From assembly GCA_013360485.1 (NCBI GenBank), contig JABWBN010000006.1, positions 1-49,063 of the forward strand: 49,063 nucleotides of DNA, read 5' to 3'. Numbering within the stretch: position 1 is the stretch's first letter; the number at the start of each line of letters is the position of its first letter. The DNA comes from Burkholderiaceae bacterium. GTDB lineage: Bacteria > Pseudomonadota > Gammaproteobacteria > Burkholderiales > Burkholderiaceae_C. Position numbers and translations under genes: made by a program. A model generated the notes under the pieces. It was not told the origin of the DNA. It saw only the letters and a list, made by a program, of their open reading frames with translations, and did not search any database. Of this stretch, positions 1 to 9,303 are shown piece after piece.

Positions 1-1166
1 CCACGCCTGCACCGCCGCCCGCGCCGAGCCCGCCCCCGGTCACCGACGGCCTGGGCGGGTCGCCGATCGAGGTGCCTGCCGCATATACCGGGCCCTTGCC
101 GACGTGGCTGGCCTCGCTGCCGCTGTGGCGATGGTCGGCCATTCCCGGCACCGCACTGTCATCGGTTGATCCAACGCCGCGCCCCGGCGGCATCACCGGG
201 CCCCGCTCGAAGATCGACGCCTGGTGCGGTGCGGGGCTCAAGCGCAGCGGCAGCGTGTACCTCATCGCAGCGGCCGGTGGTCATGCCGACTATGCCGGCA
301 ACGAAGTCGACGCGCTGGCACTGAACACCGAACGCCCCGCCTGGACCCAACTCCGCGCGCCCACGGCAAACGAGTCCATCATCGATCAGGCGCAGTTCTA
401 CCTGGACAAGCGGCCTGCCGCGACGCACACCTATTACGCCACCCAGTTCATCGACGCGCTCGATCGCCTGATCGTCGTCGGCAGTTCAGGACTCGGTGAC
501 CCCTCGTTTCCCGCGCCGCCGCCGCAGTTCCCCTACATGGGTAACGCTCGATCATTCAGCTTCGACATGCGTCGCAACGAGTGGGACGACCCGGACCACA
601 TCGCGCATTACCCGGGGCGCGGCGACTACATCGCCTGCCTCTGCGCGCGCCACCCCTGGAGCGGCGACATCTACTACAGCCGCAATTCCAGCGATGGTTG
701 GTATCGCTGGACCCGCTCGGCCAACCGCTGGGACAAACTCGCCGGCGTCACGCGCTCGCCGTGGTACGCGGGCACGGCAGTCGACCCGCGGCGCAACCGC
801 ATGCTGATCGCCGGGGGCTACAGCCCGGCACTGGCGGAGATGCGGCTGCTGTCGGGCGCGCCGGCTGGCATCGCCTTCTCGGGGCCAGCCGCGGGCATGC
901 TGCATGCGGTGGTCAACTATCCGGGCGTGGTCTACGACGAAGCGCTGGATTGCTACTTCGTCGTGCACAACAGCGGCGGCCAGATCCGCATGCTGCGGGT
1001 CAATGCCGAAACGGCCTACGTAGACGAGGCGCCGATCGAGGGCAGCCTGCCGCCCTCACGGGCCAACGGGATGCACAACGCCGCGCAGTACGTTCCCGAG
1101 CTGCGCGGCATCGTGCTCGCCTATCGCCACGACGCCGATGTGCTCTTCCTGCGAACCTCGGCTTGA
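1..1166 (+). CDS. Kelch/beta-propeller-like protein, 5' end outside window
   Basis: The reading frame is open from base 3 of the window, so the gene begins upstream and the GTG at 72 is not a convincing start. The first visible residues form a proline-rich linker (TPAPPPAPSPPP) leading into a domain of about 360 residues. That domain has spaced aromatic and Gly-Gly blades, such as AAGGHADYAGNEV, LIVVGSSGLG and LIAGGY, as expected of a galactose-oxidase/Kelch-type beta-propeller. A Pro-rich linker before a propeller usually tethers a secreted or lipoprotein N-terminus, but that part is not visible. No catalytic residues were recognised. The gene converges on the exopolysaccharide operon with only 18 bases between stops. 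A role at the cell surface is inference from the fold and location. Confidence 0.7.
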   Translation, partial: TPAPPPAPSPPPVTDGLGGSPIEVPAAYTGPLPTWLASLPLWRWSAIPGTALSSVDPTPRPGGITGPRSKIDAWCGAGLKRSGSVYLIAAAGGHADYAGNEVDALALNTERPAWTQLRAPTANESIIDQAQFYLDKRPAATHTYYATQFIDALDRLIVVGSSGLGDPSFPAPPPQFPYMGNARSFSFDMRRNEWDDPDHIAHYPGRGDYIACLCARHPWSGDIYYSRNSSDGWYRWTRSANRWDKLAGVTRSPWYAGTAVDPRRNRMLIAGGYSPALAEMRLLSGAPAGIAFSGPAAGMLHAVVNYPGVVYDEALDCYFVVHNSGGQIRMLRVNAETAYVDEAPIEGSLPPSRANGMHNAAQYVPELRGIVLAYRHDADVLFLRTSA

Positions 1167-1184
1167 GGCTCGGGCGCGCGCGCT

Positions 1185-2138
1185 TCAGGTCGGCGCGAAG
1201 TTGCGCAGCAGGCGCAGCCCGAAGCGCCATTGGCTGCGGTCCCAGGGGGTGAACCGCGGCAGCTGGAACAGATCGTCGCCGAACCGGGCAGCGCCCCAGG
1301 CGGTCGACACCGCCGCCTCGAAGCCGAGTTCACGCACGATCGCCACCGTCTCGGCGCTGTAGTCCTCACCGGGCTTGCCGTTGGGGTAGGCAAACACCGG
1401 CAGCGGCGCGCCGGTGATGGTTTCGAGCTGCTCGCGGCTGCCGGCCACCTCGTCGATGGCGGCGGCGCGGTCCAGCCGGGCGAGGATCGGGTGCGACCGC
1501 GTGTGCGGGCCGATCTGCATGCCGGCGCGGTGAAGGGCGCGCACCTGGTCCGCCTGCATCATCAAATCGGTCGGCAGGTCGACGCCGGCCCTTTCGGCGA
1601 CCTCGTCCACGAGGGCCTGGCGTTCGCCGGGCGGCCGGTACTTGATCGCCCGGATCATCCCTTCGGCGGCAATACGCCGCTGACCATCATCACCCAGCGC
1701 CAACGGCCCCAGCCCCGCCAGCTCGGTGCCTGTCAGGTCGAGCACGGGCGATCGGCATCGCCGCACCGCCTCGATGACGGTGTCGTTCCACATCCGGCCA
1801 CCGTCCAGGAAGCCGGTGGCGATGAAGAAGGTCGCAGGCAGTCCGTGGCGTTGCAGGATGGGCAGCGCGACATCGTGGTTGTCAGCGTAACCGTCGTCGA
1901 ACGTGATGGCAGCGGCTCGGGCAGGCAACTCGCCGCGTGCCAGCAGGCGCACGGCCCGATCGAGGGGCAGCACGTCGAACCACGACTTCAACCACAGGCA
2001 TTGACGGTCGAACGCCCGGGCATCGACTTCGCCCGGGAAGAGCGGATCCGGCGTCCGATGGACGCGGTGGTAGATCAGGATGGACAGCCGTGCCGACTCT
2101 CCCGCCGGCGACGCCCATCGAAATGCAGCCCGCAGCAT
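1185..2138 (-). CDS. Polysaccharide deacetylase (NodB-type)
   Basis: This 317-residue protein carries the carbohydrate esterase 4 signature TFDDGYADNHD around residue 98. An N-terminal SILIYHRVH strand and a GPHTRSHP motif near residue 215 match the second metal-binding motif of NodB-type deacetylases. Such enzymes remove N- or O-acetyl groups from polysaccharides. The ATG at 2138 lies 3 bases after the stop of the O-antigen-ligase-like gene, so it is read as the last gene of the long exopolysaccharide operon. It is distinct from the exosortase-type deacetylase at 18363-19247, so the operon encodes two deacetylases. No clear signal peptide is visible, so cytoplasmic action or export by another route is uncertain. 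Confidence 0.88.
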   Translation of the reverse strand: MLRAAFRWASPAGESARLSILIYHRVHRTPDPLFPGEVDARAFDRQCLWLKSWFDVLPLDRAVRLLARGELPARAAAITFDDGYADNHDVALPILQRHGLPATFFIATGFLDGGRMWNDTVIEAVRRCRSPVLDLTGTELAGLGPLALGDDGQRRIAAEGMIRAIKYRPPGERQALVDEVAERAGVDLPTDLMMQADQVRALHRAGMQIGPHTRSHPILARLDRAAAIDEVAGSREQLETITGAPLPVFAYPNGKPGEDYSAETVAIVRELGFEAAVSTAWGAARFGDDLFQLPRFTPWDRSQWRFGLRLLRNFAPT

Positions 2139-2141
2139 GCG

Positions 2142-3440
2142 CTACGCCGGCGGCGCCACGGCACCAGGTGGTAACCAGCGCCGAGCGGTCCCAGGGTGTT
2201 CGTGCAACCAGCCCTGGCGCATCACCCACAGGCGGGTCGACAGCAACAGCACCATGAGGTTGTAGGGCAGGTCGAAATAGGCCAGGCTCAACAGTGCGCC
2301 GCCAACGGCATAGCCCACGAGCGAGACCTGACACAGCGACCCCAGATCGGCGCACCAGCGCAGTTGCGGATCGGTGGCCGCCTGGGCCCGCAGCCAGCCG
2401 GCCTGGCGCCAGGTGGTGATCCAGATGCCCAGGAACAGGAACAGCCCGATGAACCCGTGGTTGCCCATCACCTGGAAATAGATGCTGTGCGCCGCATGCA
2501 CGTACTCCGGATAGGGCGAGAAGCGTGCGAACAGGTCGGCACGGGCCGCATTGAAGCCGACGCCGAAGACGTAGTTCTTGCCGATGTTCCAGGCCACATG
2601 CCAGGCACTGATTCGTCCCTGCGCTGATCGGTCCTCCTGGTAGTTCTCGATCGAGCTCATCCGCTCGACCCAGCTGTCCGGCATGAACGCGACCAGCGCG
2701 ACGCCGACCGACAGCAACAGCAACCCGCCGACGAAGCGGCTGCGCCCGCGCCACCACAGGAACGCGGTCATGGCAATGATGGCCAGCAGTGCGCCACGCG
2801 ACTGACTGCCCAGCGCCGCGGCTGCACACAGCAGCATCGTGCCCGTCAGTGCATGGCGCTGCCAGGTCTTGGTGCACTGCATCTGAAGAAACCGCAGCAG
2901 CGGGATCGTCATCACCATGGCCAGAGCGAACTCGTTGTTGTCGTGAATGAACGAACCCGGTGGGCCCCATACCCGATTGGCCCCGCCGGTCGCCAGGGTG
3001 AACAGCCCACCCTTGATCCCCAGCAGCGCCAGGGAGCCGACGGCCACCCAGGCCAGGCCGAAGATCTGGACCCGGGAGCGGATCAGCGCCAATGCCACCA
3101 GGATCATGAAGTTGATCTTCATGACCTTGTTCCACTGGTCGTAGTCGCCCTCAGGGCTCAGGCCCATCAGCCAGGAAATGGTGATCCAGACCGTGAAAAG
3201 CACAAACCACACCACCGGCGAGCCTTTGAAGGGTGATTCGCGGTCGCGCGTGAACAGCAGGCCCAGCAGCGTGGAGCCGGCAGCGATCGCGGCCAGCGGT
3301 GCGTCGTAGGCGAAGCCCCAGGTGTAGCGGTGGGGGTTCATGATGCTGAGCCAGGTCCAGCACAGCACACCGATCCAGGGTCGGCGCAACGCAGCAACCG
3401 CAGCCACGAGAACGATGATGACGATCAGGAGGTCGCGCAT
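2142..3440 (-). CDS. O-antigen-ligase-like protein, exosortase A-associated
   Basis: This 432-residue integral membrane protein begins MRDLLIVIIVLVAAVAALRR and has about ten or more hydrophobic segments. The early WTWLSIMNPHRYTWGF stretch and the late periplasmic loop containing HAAHSIYFQVMGNHG match the putative O-glycosylation ligase family found with exosortase A (TIGR03097-like), related to WaaL and Wzy. Family members polymerise or transfer lipid-linked glycans in the periplasm. The frame is open further upstream, but the ATG at 3440 directly precedes the first membrane segment and avoids overlap with the PaaK-like gene. Whether it acts as EPS polymerase or glycoprotein ligase cannot be decided from sequence. 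Confidence 0.85.
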   Translation of the reverse strand: MRDLLIVIIVLVAAVAALRRPWIGVLCWTWLSIMNPHRYTWGFAYDAPLAAIAAGSTLLGLLFTRDRESPFKGSPVVWFVLFTVWITISWLMGLSPEGDYDQWNKVMKINFMILVALALIRSRVQIFGLAWVAVGSLALLGIKGGLFTLATGGANRVWGPPGSFIHDNNEFALAMVMTIPLLRFLQMQCTKTWQRHALTGTMLLCAAAALGSQSRGALLAIIAMTAFLWWRGRSRFVGGLLLLSVGVALVAFMPDSWVERMSSIENYQEDRSAQGRISAWHVAWNIGKNYVFGVGFNAARADLFARFSPYPEYVHAAHSIYFQVMGNHGFIGLFLFLGIWITTWRQAGWLRAQAATDPQLRWCADLGSLCQVSLVGYAVGGALLSLAYFDLPYNLMVLLLSTRLWVMRQGWLHEHPGTARRWLPPGAVAPPA

Positions 3441-3480
3441 GGGATGATGGGGCAGCGTCTGGCGGCCGGGTGTTCCGTGC

Positions 3481-4833
3481 TCAGGCGGATTCGACCACGC
3501 GGCTGACCACGTAGCGGTACTTGCCGGACTTCTCCGGCGCGATGCTGGGCACACGCTGCACCGTCACGTTCACCTGCGCACCCAGGCGACGGCGGAAGCC
3601 CTGGATGATCTCGGCCTCACGCTGCGGTGCGAAGTCGTCATCAGTGACCAGTTGCACCACGGTGTGCTGCAAGCTCTCCTGCACGATCTTGAACGCCTGC
3701 ACGCCAGGCAGGTCGCGCACCACGTACACCAGGGCGAGCCCGTGCATCACGGTGCCGTCGGCGGCCACCACGAAGTCGGTGGTGCGGCCCTGGATTTCGC
3801 TGAGCAGCGGCAGGCCACGACCGCAGGCGCAGCGCGTGCGCGTGTCCATCACGGCCACATCACCGGTGCGATAGCGAATGAACGGGAAGTCGCGTGTCGC
3901 CAGGTGGGTGACGACGATCTCGCCGGCGGTGCCCTCGGGCACGGGCTGGCCATCGCGGTCGACCAGCTCGATGATGATGTCCTCGGCCGTGATGTGCATG
4001 CCGCCGTTCGGGCACTCGTGCGCAATGAAGCCGGCGTCGCGTCCGCCGTAGCCGTTGGCGACCGGGCAGCCGAAGACCTCAGAGATGGTACGGCGCTGCT
4101 CGTCGTACAGGCGTTCCGAGGTGACGAAGGCGACCTTCACGCCGAGGTCGTTCATGGCAATGCCGCGCTGGCGCGCGTGGCGCGCGATGTGGGTCAGTGC
4201 CGACGGATACCCGAACAGCATGCGCGGGCGCTGGGCGTGGATCGAGGCGATGAACCCGTCGAGCCGGTGCTCGGACATCTCGAAGGCCGGCAGCAACTGC
4301 GTGCGCAGCAGCCGATCGCGCCACTGTCGCAACCGATCCTGTGCGCCCAGTTCGATCGGCGAGCCCCAGACCACGGTTTCCGGGTCGCCGATGTCCACGC
4401 CCCACCAGCGAGTGGCGCGCCACTTCGCGGCGACGTCGTGGCTCACGCGCTCGTTGCCGATGTAGAAAATGAGCGGCTCGCCGGACGAGCCTCCCGTGTT
4501 GAAGCGCGCCAGACCGCGCGCCTGCCGGTGCTTCAGATCATCGGTGTGGGCGCGGATCTCGGCCTTGGTGAGAAACGGCAGCGTGCGCAGGTCGCCGACG
4601 CTGCGCAGGCCCGCCGGATCGAAGCCGGCCCTGCGAAATGCATCGGCAAAGTAAGGCACGCCTTGCGCCACATCGGCGAGCATGGCGCGCAGGCGTTCGA
4701 GCCGCCGCGCCTCCAGGGTGGGCGCATCCCACCACTGTGACTGTTCCATCGCGCGGCGCACAGCCACGCTGTCGTGCCCCTTCAGCCGCTCGTGCAGCGG
4801 AAACAGCAGCGAGGAAACCAGGCGGGTGTACAT
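3481..4833 (-). CDS. PaaK-like adenylate-forming ligase
   Basis: The 450-residue product resembles phenylacetate-CoA ligase and coenzyme F390 synthetase. Visible motifs are FNTGGSSGEPLIFY, the adenylate-forming P-loop, near residue 130, and the core motif FIRYRTGDVAVMD near residue 320. A CACGRGLPLL segment is typical of this subfamily. The family activates carboxylic acids as adenylates, often with CoA. Within exopolysaccharide clusters such genes are common, but their acyl substrate is unknown. The ATG at 4833 lies 2 bases after the stop of the upstream glycosyltransferase. A longer reading frame from 4863 would overlap that gene and is less likely. It could prime an acyl group for glycan decoration by the MBOAT or FemAB-like proteins; that is inference. 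Confidence 0.82.
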   Translation of the reverse strand: MYTRLVSSLLFPLHERLKGHDSVAVRRAMEQSQWWDAPTLEARRLERLRAMLADVAQGVPYFADAFRRAGFDPAGLRSVGDLRTLPFLTKAEIRAHTDDLKHRQARGLARFNTGGSSGEPLIFYIGNERVSHDVAAKWRATRWWGVDIGDPETVVWGSPIELGAQDRLRQWRDRLLRTQLLPAFEMSEHRLDGFIASIHAQRPRMLFGYPSALTHIARHARQRGIAMNDLGVKVAFVTSERLYDEQRRTISEVFGCPVANGYGGRDAGFIAHECPNGGMHITAEDIIIELVDRDGQPVPEGTAGEIVVTHLATRDFPFIRYRTGDVAVMDTRTRCACGRGLPLLSEIQGRTTDFVVAADGTVMHGLALVYVVRDLPGVQAFKIVQESLQHTVVQLVTDDDFAPQREAEIIQGFRRRLGAQVNVTVQRVPSIAPEKSGKYRYVVSRVVESA

Positions 4834-4835
4834 GG

Positions 4836-6071
4836 TCAATCGTCGCGTTCGGTCGGGGCGCACGCGCCAGACTGGTCTGCAGTGGGCGCCGGCGACTGCC
4901 GGGGACCGCCACGTGCACCGCGGGCCTGCGCATCGCGATACACCCCGGCCAGGCGCGGCGCCACCTGGATCCAGGTGTAGTGCCGGGCCTGCTCGAGCCC
5001 GGCGTCACGCAGGCGCTCGCGCAGCGCCGGTTCACGCAGCACCCGCAGCAACGCCTGCGCCATGCGCGGCGCATCGCCTGCACTCACGAGCAATGCCGTG
5101 CGCTCGTGCTCGACGATGTAGGGCACGCCACCGACATCGGTGCTGACCACCGGCACGCCACTGGCCAGCGCCTCGAGCACGGAGTTGGGCATGTTGTCGA
5201 CGAGGCTGGGGTTGAGCGCGACGTCGGCGTCGCGGTAGGCCTGCGCCATCGCATCGCGATCGAGCCGCCCAGTGAAGTGCACCGCATCCGCGAGCCCCAG
5301 ATCGCGCGCCAGCCGGCGCAGATCCGATTCCTGCGGACCGCTGCCGGCGATCACCAGGCGTGCCTCGGGCAGCGACTGCCGCACCAACCCAAATGCGCGC
5401 AGAGCGGTTGCGTTGTCATAAAGCGGCTCGAGGTTGCGCGCGACCAGGATCTGCGCCCCGGGCGTGCGCTGCGTCGCCGGGCGGAAGCGCTGCAGGTCGA
5501 CGATGTTCGGCACCACGATGGCGCGGATGCGGTGGCGCGCAAAGACATCGGCCAGAAATCCCGAAGGCACCACCAGGGCGGATGCACGGCGCAGTGTGCG
5601 GGCCACGCTGCCGGAAGCGCGATCGAGAAAGACGCCGGCCTCGCCGCCGCGGTAGTTGACCACCACGGCAACCCCGCGCAGAGCGGCCAGCCGAACCGCT
5701 GGCGCGGCGAACAAGTGCCACGACCAACCCGAGTTGGCCATCACGTGGAAGACATCGCAACGGCCGGCGGCATGCCACAGCGCGGCCAGGTAGGGCGCCA
5801 GCCTGAACAATGCACGCAGCACCGGCACGCGGCCCACGATCGCCGGCCGGTAGGGTGCATTGGTCTGCACCAGCTCGACCTGCGCCCCTTCGGCGCGCAG
5901 GAGCTCGGCCAGTTGCCGGGTCTGGTTGGCCATGCCGCCCGCAGGCGGCGGCAGGGGACCGACCAGTCCGATGCGCAGGCCCGCAAAGGCCGCGCCCATG
6001 CAACCCGGGCTCGCCGGGGCTCGCGGGGCAGCGCCGGCATCAGCAGGTCCCATCACGGCGCACACGTTCAT
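4836..6071 (-). CDS. Glycosyltransferase, GT4 family
   Basis: This is a 411-residue GT-B fold glycosyltransferase. After a variable N-terminus of about 30 residues, the first Rossmann strand reads LRIGLVGPLPPPAGGMANQTRQL. The C-terminal donor-binding half has FTGRLDRDAMAQAYRDADVALNPS and the SVLEALASGVPVVSTDVGG segment, typical of GT4 enzymes. It should add a sugar from a nucleotide donor during repeat-unit assembly on the inner membrane face. The ATG at 6071 overlaps the stop of the preceding glycosyltransferase as ATGA, which implies translational coupling. The first residues are unusually Ala/Pro-rich, so translation might instead begin at MGAAFAG about 25 codons in. Sugar specificity is unknown. 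Confidence 0.86.
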   Translation of the reverse strand: MNVCAVMGPADAGAAPRAPASPGCMGAAFAGLRIGLVGPLPPPAGGMANQTRQLAELLRAEGAQVELVQTNAPYRPAIVGRVPVLRALFRLAPYLAALWHAAGRCDVFHVMANSGWSWHLFAAPAVRLAALRGVAVVVNYRGGEAGVFLDRASGSVARTLRRASALVVPSGFLADVFARHRIRAIVVPNIVDLQRFRPATQRTPGAQILVARNLEPLYDNATALRAFGLVRQSLPEARLVIAGSGPQESDLRRLARDLGLADAVHFTGRLDRDAMAQAYRDADVALNPSLVDNMPNSVLEALASGVPVVSTDVGGVPYIVEHERTALLVSAGDAPRMAQALLRVLREPALRERLRDAGLEQARHYTWIQVAPRLAGVYRDAQARGARGGPRQSPAPTADQSGACAPTERDD

Positions 6072-7342
6072 GCCGGCTCCGCCGTCGCTGCGGCAGCGGC
6101 CGGACCACCTGACCCCAGCCCCGGCACCAGTCGCGCATAGGGCTCGACATAGCGCGCGACCGACGCGGCCCAGTTGCGCTCGGTCTCGACAAAGCGGCGG
6201 CCGGCAGTCCGCATGGCCGGCCAGTGCTCGCGGTCGTCGATGAGGCCGCCAATCGCATCGGCCAAGGCCTGCGCATCGCCGGCACGGAACAGCCGTCCCG
6301 TCTGGCCATCGCGGATGAGCTCGCGGTGGCCACCGACGTCCGATGCCACCAGCACGCGGCCCTGTGCCATCGCCTCCAGCGGCTTGAGCGGCGTGACCAG
6401 TTCGGTCAGGCGCATCGAGTGACGGGGGTAGGCCAGCACGTCCACCAGGTCGTAGTAGCGCTGCACCTGGCTGTGCGGAACCCGGCCGGTGAACACGACC
6501 TTGTCGGCCAGTCCGGCGGCAGCCGCCTGTGCCTTGAGGGCGCCCTCCTGCGGACCGCCTCCGACCAGCAGCACGCGCGCCTGTGGGTGGCGTGTGAGCA
6601 GCCCCGGCATGGCCTGCAGCAGCAAGTCCAGCCCCTCGTAAGCGTAGAACGAGCCGATGAAGCCGACCACTGCCGCGCCGGCCAGCCCCAGCTCGCCCTT
6701 GAGCGTCTCGTCGGGCGTGCCGCCCGGGTCGAACGCATCGATGTCCACGGCATTCGGTATCACCGTCACCCGATCGGGGCTCACCCCCCGCTCGACGATG
6801 TCGCGGCGCAGGCCCTCGCAGATGGTGAACACATGGTCGACCTGACCGAAGGCATGCGTGTCCAGCGCACGCGTGGCCCGGTAGCGCAGGCTGCCTTCGC
6901 GCGTGGTGCCATGGTCGACGGCAGCGTCTTCCCAGAAGGCGCGCACCTCGTAGACCACGGGTATGCCCATTTCACGGCCCACCGGCAGCGCCGCAAGCGC
7001 ATTGAGCACCGGCGAGTGTGCATGCAGCAGGTGCGGCCGCAGGCGCTGCGCGACCTGACGCAGGCGCTGCGTCGTGGCCCGAACCTGGGCCCACTGGTCG
7101 AGCACCGGCAACTGCGCCCACGCCTGCTGCGGCACGGCGGTGCGATGGAACAGCAGCCCGTCGACCTCCTGCTCTGCGATGGCCGCATCGTCCGGCGCGG
7201 CCAATGCGTGCTTGGGGCTGGTCAGGTGGAAGGTCTCCCAGCCGCGCCGGCGCTGCTCGCGCAGCAGCGCAGCGGTGCGGAAGGTATAGCCGCTGTGCAA
7301 CGGGATCGAGTGGTCCAGCACATGAAGCACGCGCAATGCCAT
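6068..7342 (-). CDS. Glycosyltransferase, exosortase A-associated (GT4)
   Basis: The 424-residue product begins MALRVLHVLDHSIPLHSGYT, the hallmark N-terminus of the exosortase A system-associated glycosyltransferase family (TIGR04063-like). It has HAHSPVLNALAAL in the N-terminal Rossmann domain, VIPNAVDIDAFDP in the linker, and PLKPLEAMAQGRVLVASDVGG in the donor domain. It is predicted to transfer a sugar to the growing exopolysaccharide repeat unit on the cytoplasmic face of the inner membrane. Its start overlaps the amidotransferase stop by one base (TGATG), so the two are probably translated together. Donor and acceptor are unknown. Confidence 0.9.
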   Translation of the reverse strand: MALRVLHVLDHSIPLHSGYTFRTAALLREQRRRGWETFHLTSPKHALAAPDDAAIAEQEVDGLLFHRTAVPQQAWAQLPVLDQWAQVRATTQRLRQVAQRLRPHLLHAHSPVLNALAALPVGREMGIPVVYEVRAFWEDAAVDHGTTREGSLRYRATRALDTHAFGQVDHVFTICEGLRRDIVERGVSPDRVTVIPNAVDIDAFDPGGTPDETLKGELGLAGAAVVGFIGSFYAYEGLDLLLQAMPGLLTRHPQARVLLVGGGPQEGALKAQAAAAGLADKVVFTGRVPHSQVQRYYDLVDVLAYPRHSMRLTELVTPLKPLEAMAQGRVLVASDVGGHRELIRDGQTGRLFRAGDAQALADAIGGLIDDREHWPAMRTAGRRFVETERNWAASVARYVEPYARLVPGLGSGGPAAAAATAEPA

Positions 7343-9297
7343 CAGGCCACCGCCGCTTCCTGGGTGCCGACGTTCACCGCGGCCTGTCCTTCGTCGACCA
7401 CGTTACGCAGGAAGGCCTCGAACATGAGCAGGGTCCAGAGTGGCGCGCTGTAGTCGCGCGTGCCGTTCTGGTGCACGTCGACCAGGTGCGACAGGGTGTC
7501 GCGGTCGAACCAGCCGGTGGCGGCCAGGCGTTCACCCAGCACGGCGTCGCGCACGCGCTGCTTCAGCGGGCCGCGGAACCAGCGCGCCAGCGGCACGGCA
7601 AAGCCCATCTTCGGCCGGTAGAGGATGTCGTGCGGCAGCTTGGGCTCCATCGCCTTCTTGAGCAGGTACTTGCCCTCCTGGCCCCGGATCTTCAGGCTCG
7701 ACGGCAATGTGGCCAACCATTCCACCAGCTCGTGGTCCATCAACGGCTCGCGCACTTCGAGGCTGTGGGCCATGCTGGCGCGGTCGACCTTGGTGTTGAT
7801 GTCGCCCACCAGGTAGGTCTTGAGGTCGAGGTACTGAATCAGGGCGAGTGGATCGTCGGTGCTGGCGCGTGCGGCATGGTGCTCGAAGACCTGCTGCGCA
7901 TCGTAGCCGGCCAGGGCGGCCTTGAACTGCGGGCTGAACAGCGCCTCGCGCATCGGCCCGCGCAGGATGGATACAGAATGGAAGTAGGCCTCCACCGAGC
8001 TGCGCGCCATGCCCTCGAAGGTGGTCTTGGCCCGAAAGATGCGCGGCGCCCAGTCGGCCTTGGGGTAGACGCGGCCAAGCAGGCCGAACAGCGGGCGGCG
8101 CACACCTTCGGGCAGCGCGGCGCGCATGCGCTCCTCCATCAGGTGCAGCCGGTAGCGGCGATAGCCGCCGAAGCTCTCGTCGCCACCATCGCCCGACAGG
8201 GCCACCGTCACCCGCTTGCGCGCCAGCTGGCACACCCGGTAGGTGGGAATGGCCGAACTGTCGGCATACGGTTCGTCGTACAGCCGCGCCAGCGTGTCGA
8301 TGAGATCGAAGTCGTCGCTCTGCACCGTTTCGACGAAATGGCGCGTCTGGTAGCGATCGGCCACGATCTGCGCGAAGGCCGACTCGTTGAAGGCAGGGTC
8401 GTCGAACGCAATCGAGCAGGTGTTCACCGGGTCATCGGACAGCCCCGCCATGGTCGCCACCACCGCGCTGGAATCAACGCCACCCGACAGGAAGGCACCC
8501 AGAGGCACTTCGGCGATCAAGCGCAGCCGCACCGATTCCTCCAGCCGGCGGCGCAGTTCCTCGCAGGCCTCTTCGGCGCCGATGGGGCTGTCCAGGCTGA
8601 AGCGCACGTCCCAGTAGGGCCGCGGCTCGGGCGCGGGTTCGCCGCGCTTCCAGCACAAGGTGTGCGCAGGCGCGAGCTTGCGCGCCTGTTTGAAGATCGT
8701 GCGCGGCTCGGCCACGTAGCCCAGCGCGAAGTACTCCTCCACCGCCAGCGGGTCGATGTCGCGCCTCAGCGCAGCACCACCGGGCCCGCGATAGGCCAGC
8801 AGAGACTTCAGCTCCGAGCCGAACAGCAACAGGCCGTCGTCCAGCACGGCATAGAACATCGGCTTGACCGCCAGCCGATCGCGCGCCATGAAGAAGGTCT
8901 GGCGGTTGCGGTCCCACAGCGCGAACGCGAACATGCCGCGCAGGCGCTGCACGCAATCCTCGCCCCAGGCCTCCCAGGCGTGGACGATGACTTCGGTGTC
9001 GCTCTTGGTGTGGAACACATGGCCCAGCGCCTGCAGTTCCGGTATGAGCGACTGGTAGTTGTAGATCTCGCCATTGAAGACGATGACCACCGAGCCATCT
9101 TCATTGAACAGCGGCTGCTGGCCGGTGGCGATGTCGATGATGGACAGCCGACGGTGGCCAAACCCGACACCGGGCTCGATGTGCACGCTGCCCTCGTCCG
9201 GCCCGCGATGGTGCTGGGCGTCGTTCATGCGCCTCAGAGCCGCGGCGTCGATGGGGCGCTGGCCGCGGGTGTCGAAGAGGCCTGTGATTCCGCACAT
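7342..9297 (-). CDS. Asparagine-synthetase-like amidotransferase, exosortase A-associated
   Basis: This 651-residue protein starts MCGITGLFDTRG, leaving Cys2 as the N-terminal nucleophile of a class II glutaminase domain (about residues 1-200, with RGPDEGS, RRLSIID and FNGEIYNY). The synthetase domain follows with the ATP PP-loop FLSGGVDSSAVVA near residue 265 and SGDGGDESFGGYRRY. It matches the exosortase-associated amidotransferase family (TIGR03108-like). In this setting the likely substrate is a sugar uronate carboxyl rather than free aspartate, giving an amidated sugar in the polysaccharide; that is inference supported by the nucleotide-sugar dehydrogenase in the same operon. All key residues seen in active enzymes are present. 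The start lies 6 bases after the upstream glycosyltransferase stop. Confidence 0.92.
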   Translation of the reverse strand: MCGITGLFDTRGQRPIDAAALRRMNDAQHHRGPDEGSVHIEPGVGFGHRRLSIIDIATGQQPLFNEDGSVVIVFNGEIYNYQSLIPELQALGHVFHTKSDTEVIVHAWEAWGEDCVQRLRGMFAFALWDRNRQTFFMARDRLAVKPMFYAVLDDGLLLFGSELKSLLAYRGPGGAALRRDIDPLAVEEYFALGYVAEPRTIFKQARKLAPAHTLCWKRGEPAPEPRPYWDVRFSLDSPIGAEEACEELRRRLEESVRLRLIAEVPLGAFLSGGVDSSAVVATMAGLSDDPVNTCSIAFDDPAFNESAFAQIVADRYQTRHFVETVQSDDFDLIDTLARLYDEPYADSSAIPTYRVCQLARKRVTVALSGDGGDESFGGYRRYRLHLMEERMRAALPEGVRRPLFGLLGRVYPKADWAPRIFRAKTTFEGMARSSVEAYFHSVSILRGPMREALFSPQFKAALAGYDAQQVFEHHAARASTDDPLALIQYLDLKTYLVGDINTKVDRASMAHSLEVREPLMDHELVEWLATLPSSLKIRGQEGKYLLKKAMEPKLPHDILYRPKMGFAVPLARWFRGPLKQRVRDAVLGERLAATGWFDRDTLSHLVDVHQNGTRDYSAPLWTLLMFEAFLRNVVDEGQAAVNVGTQEAAVA

Positions 9298-9303
9298 GGT
9301 TGG

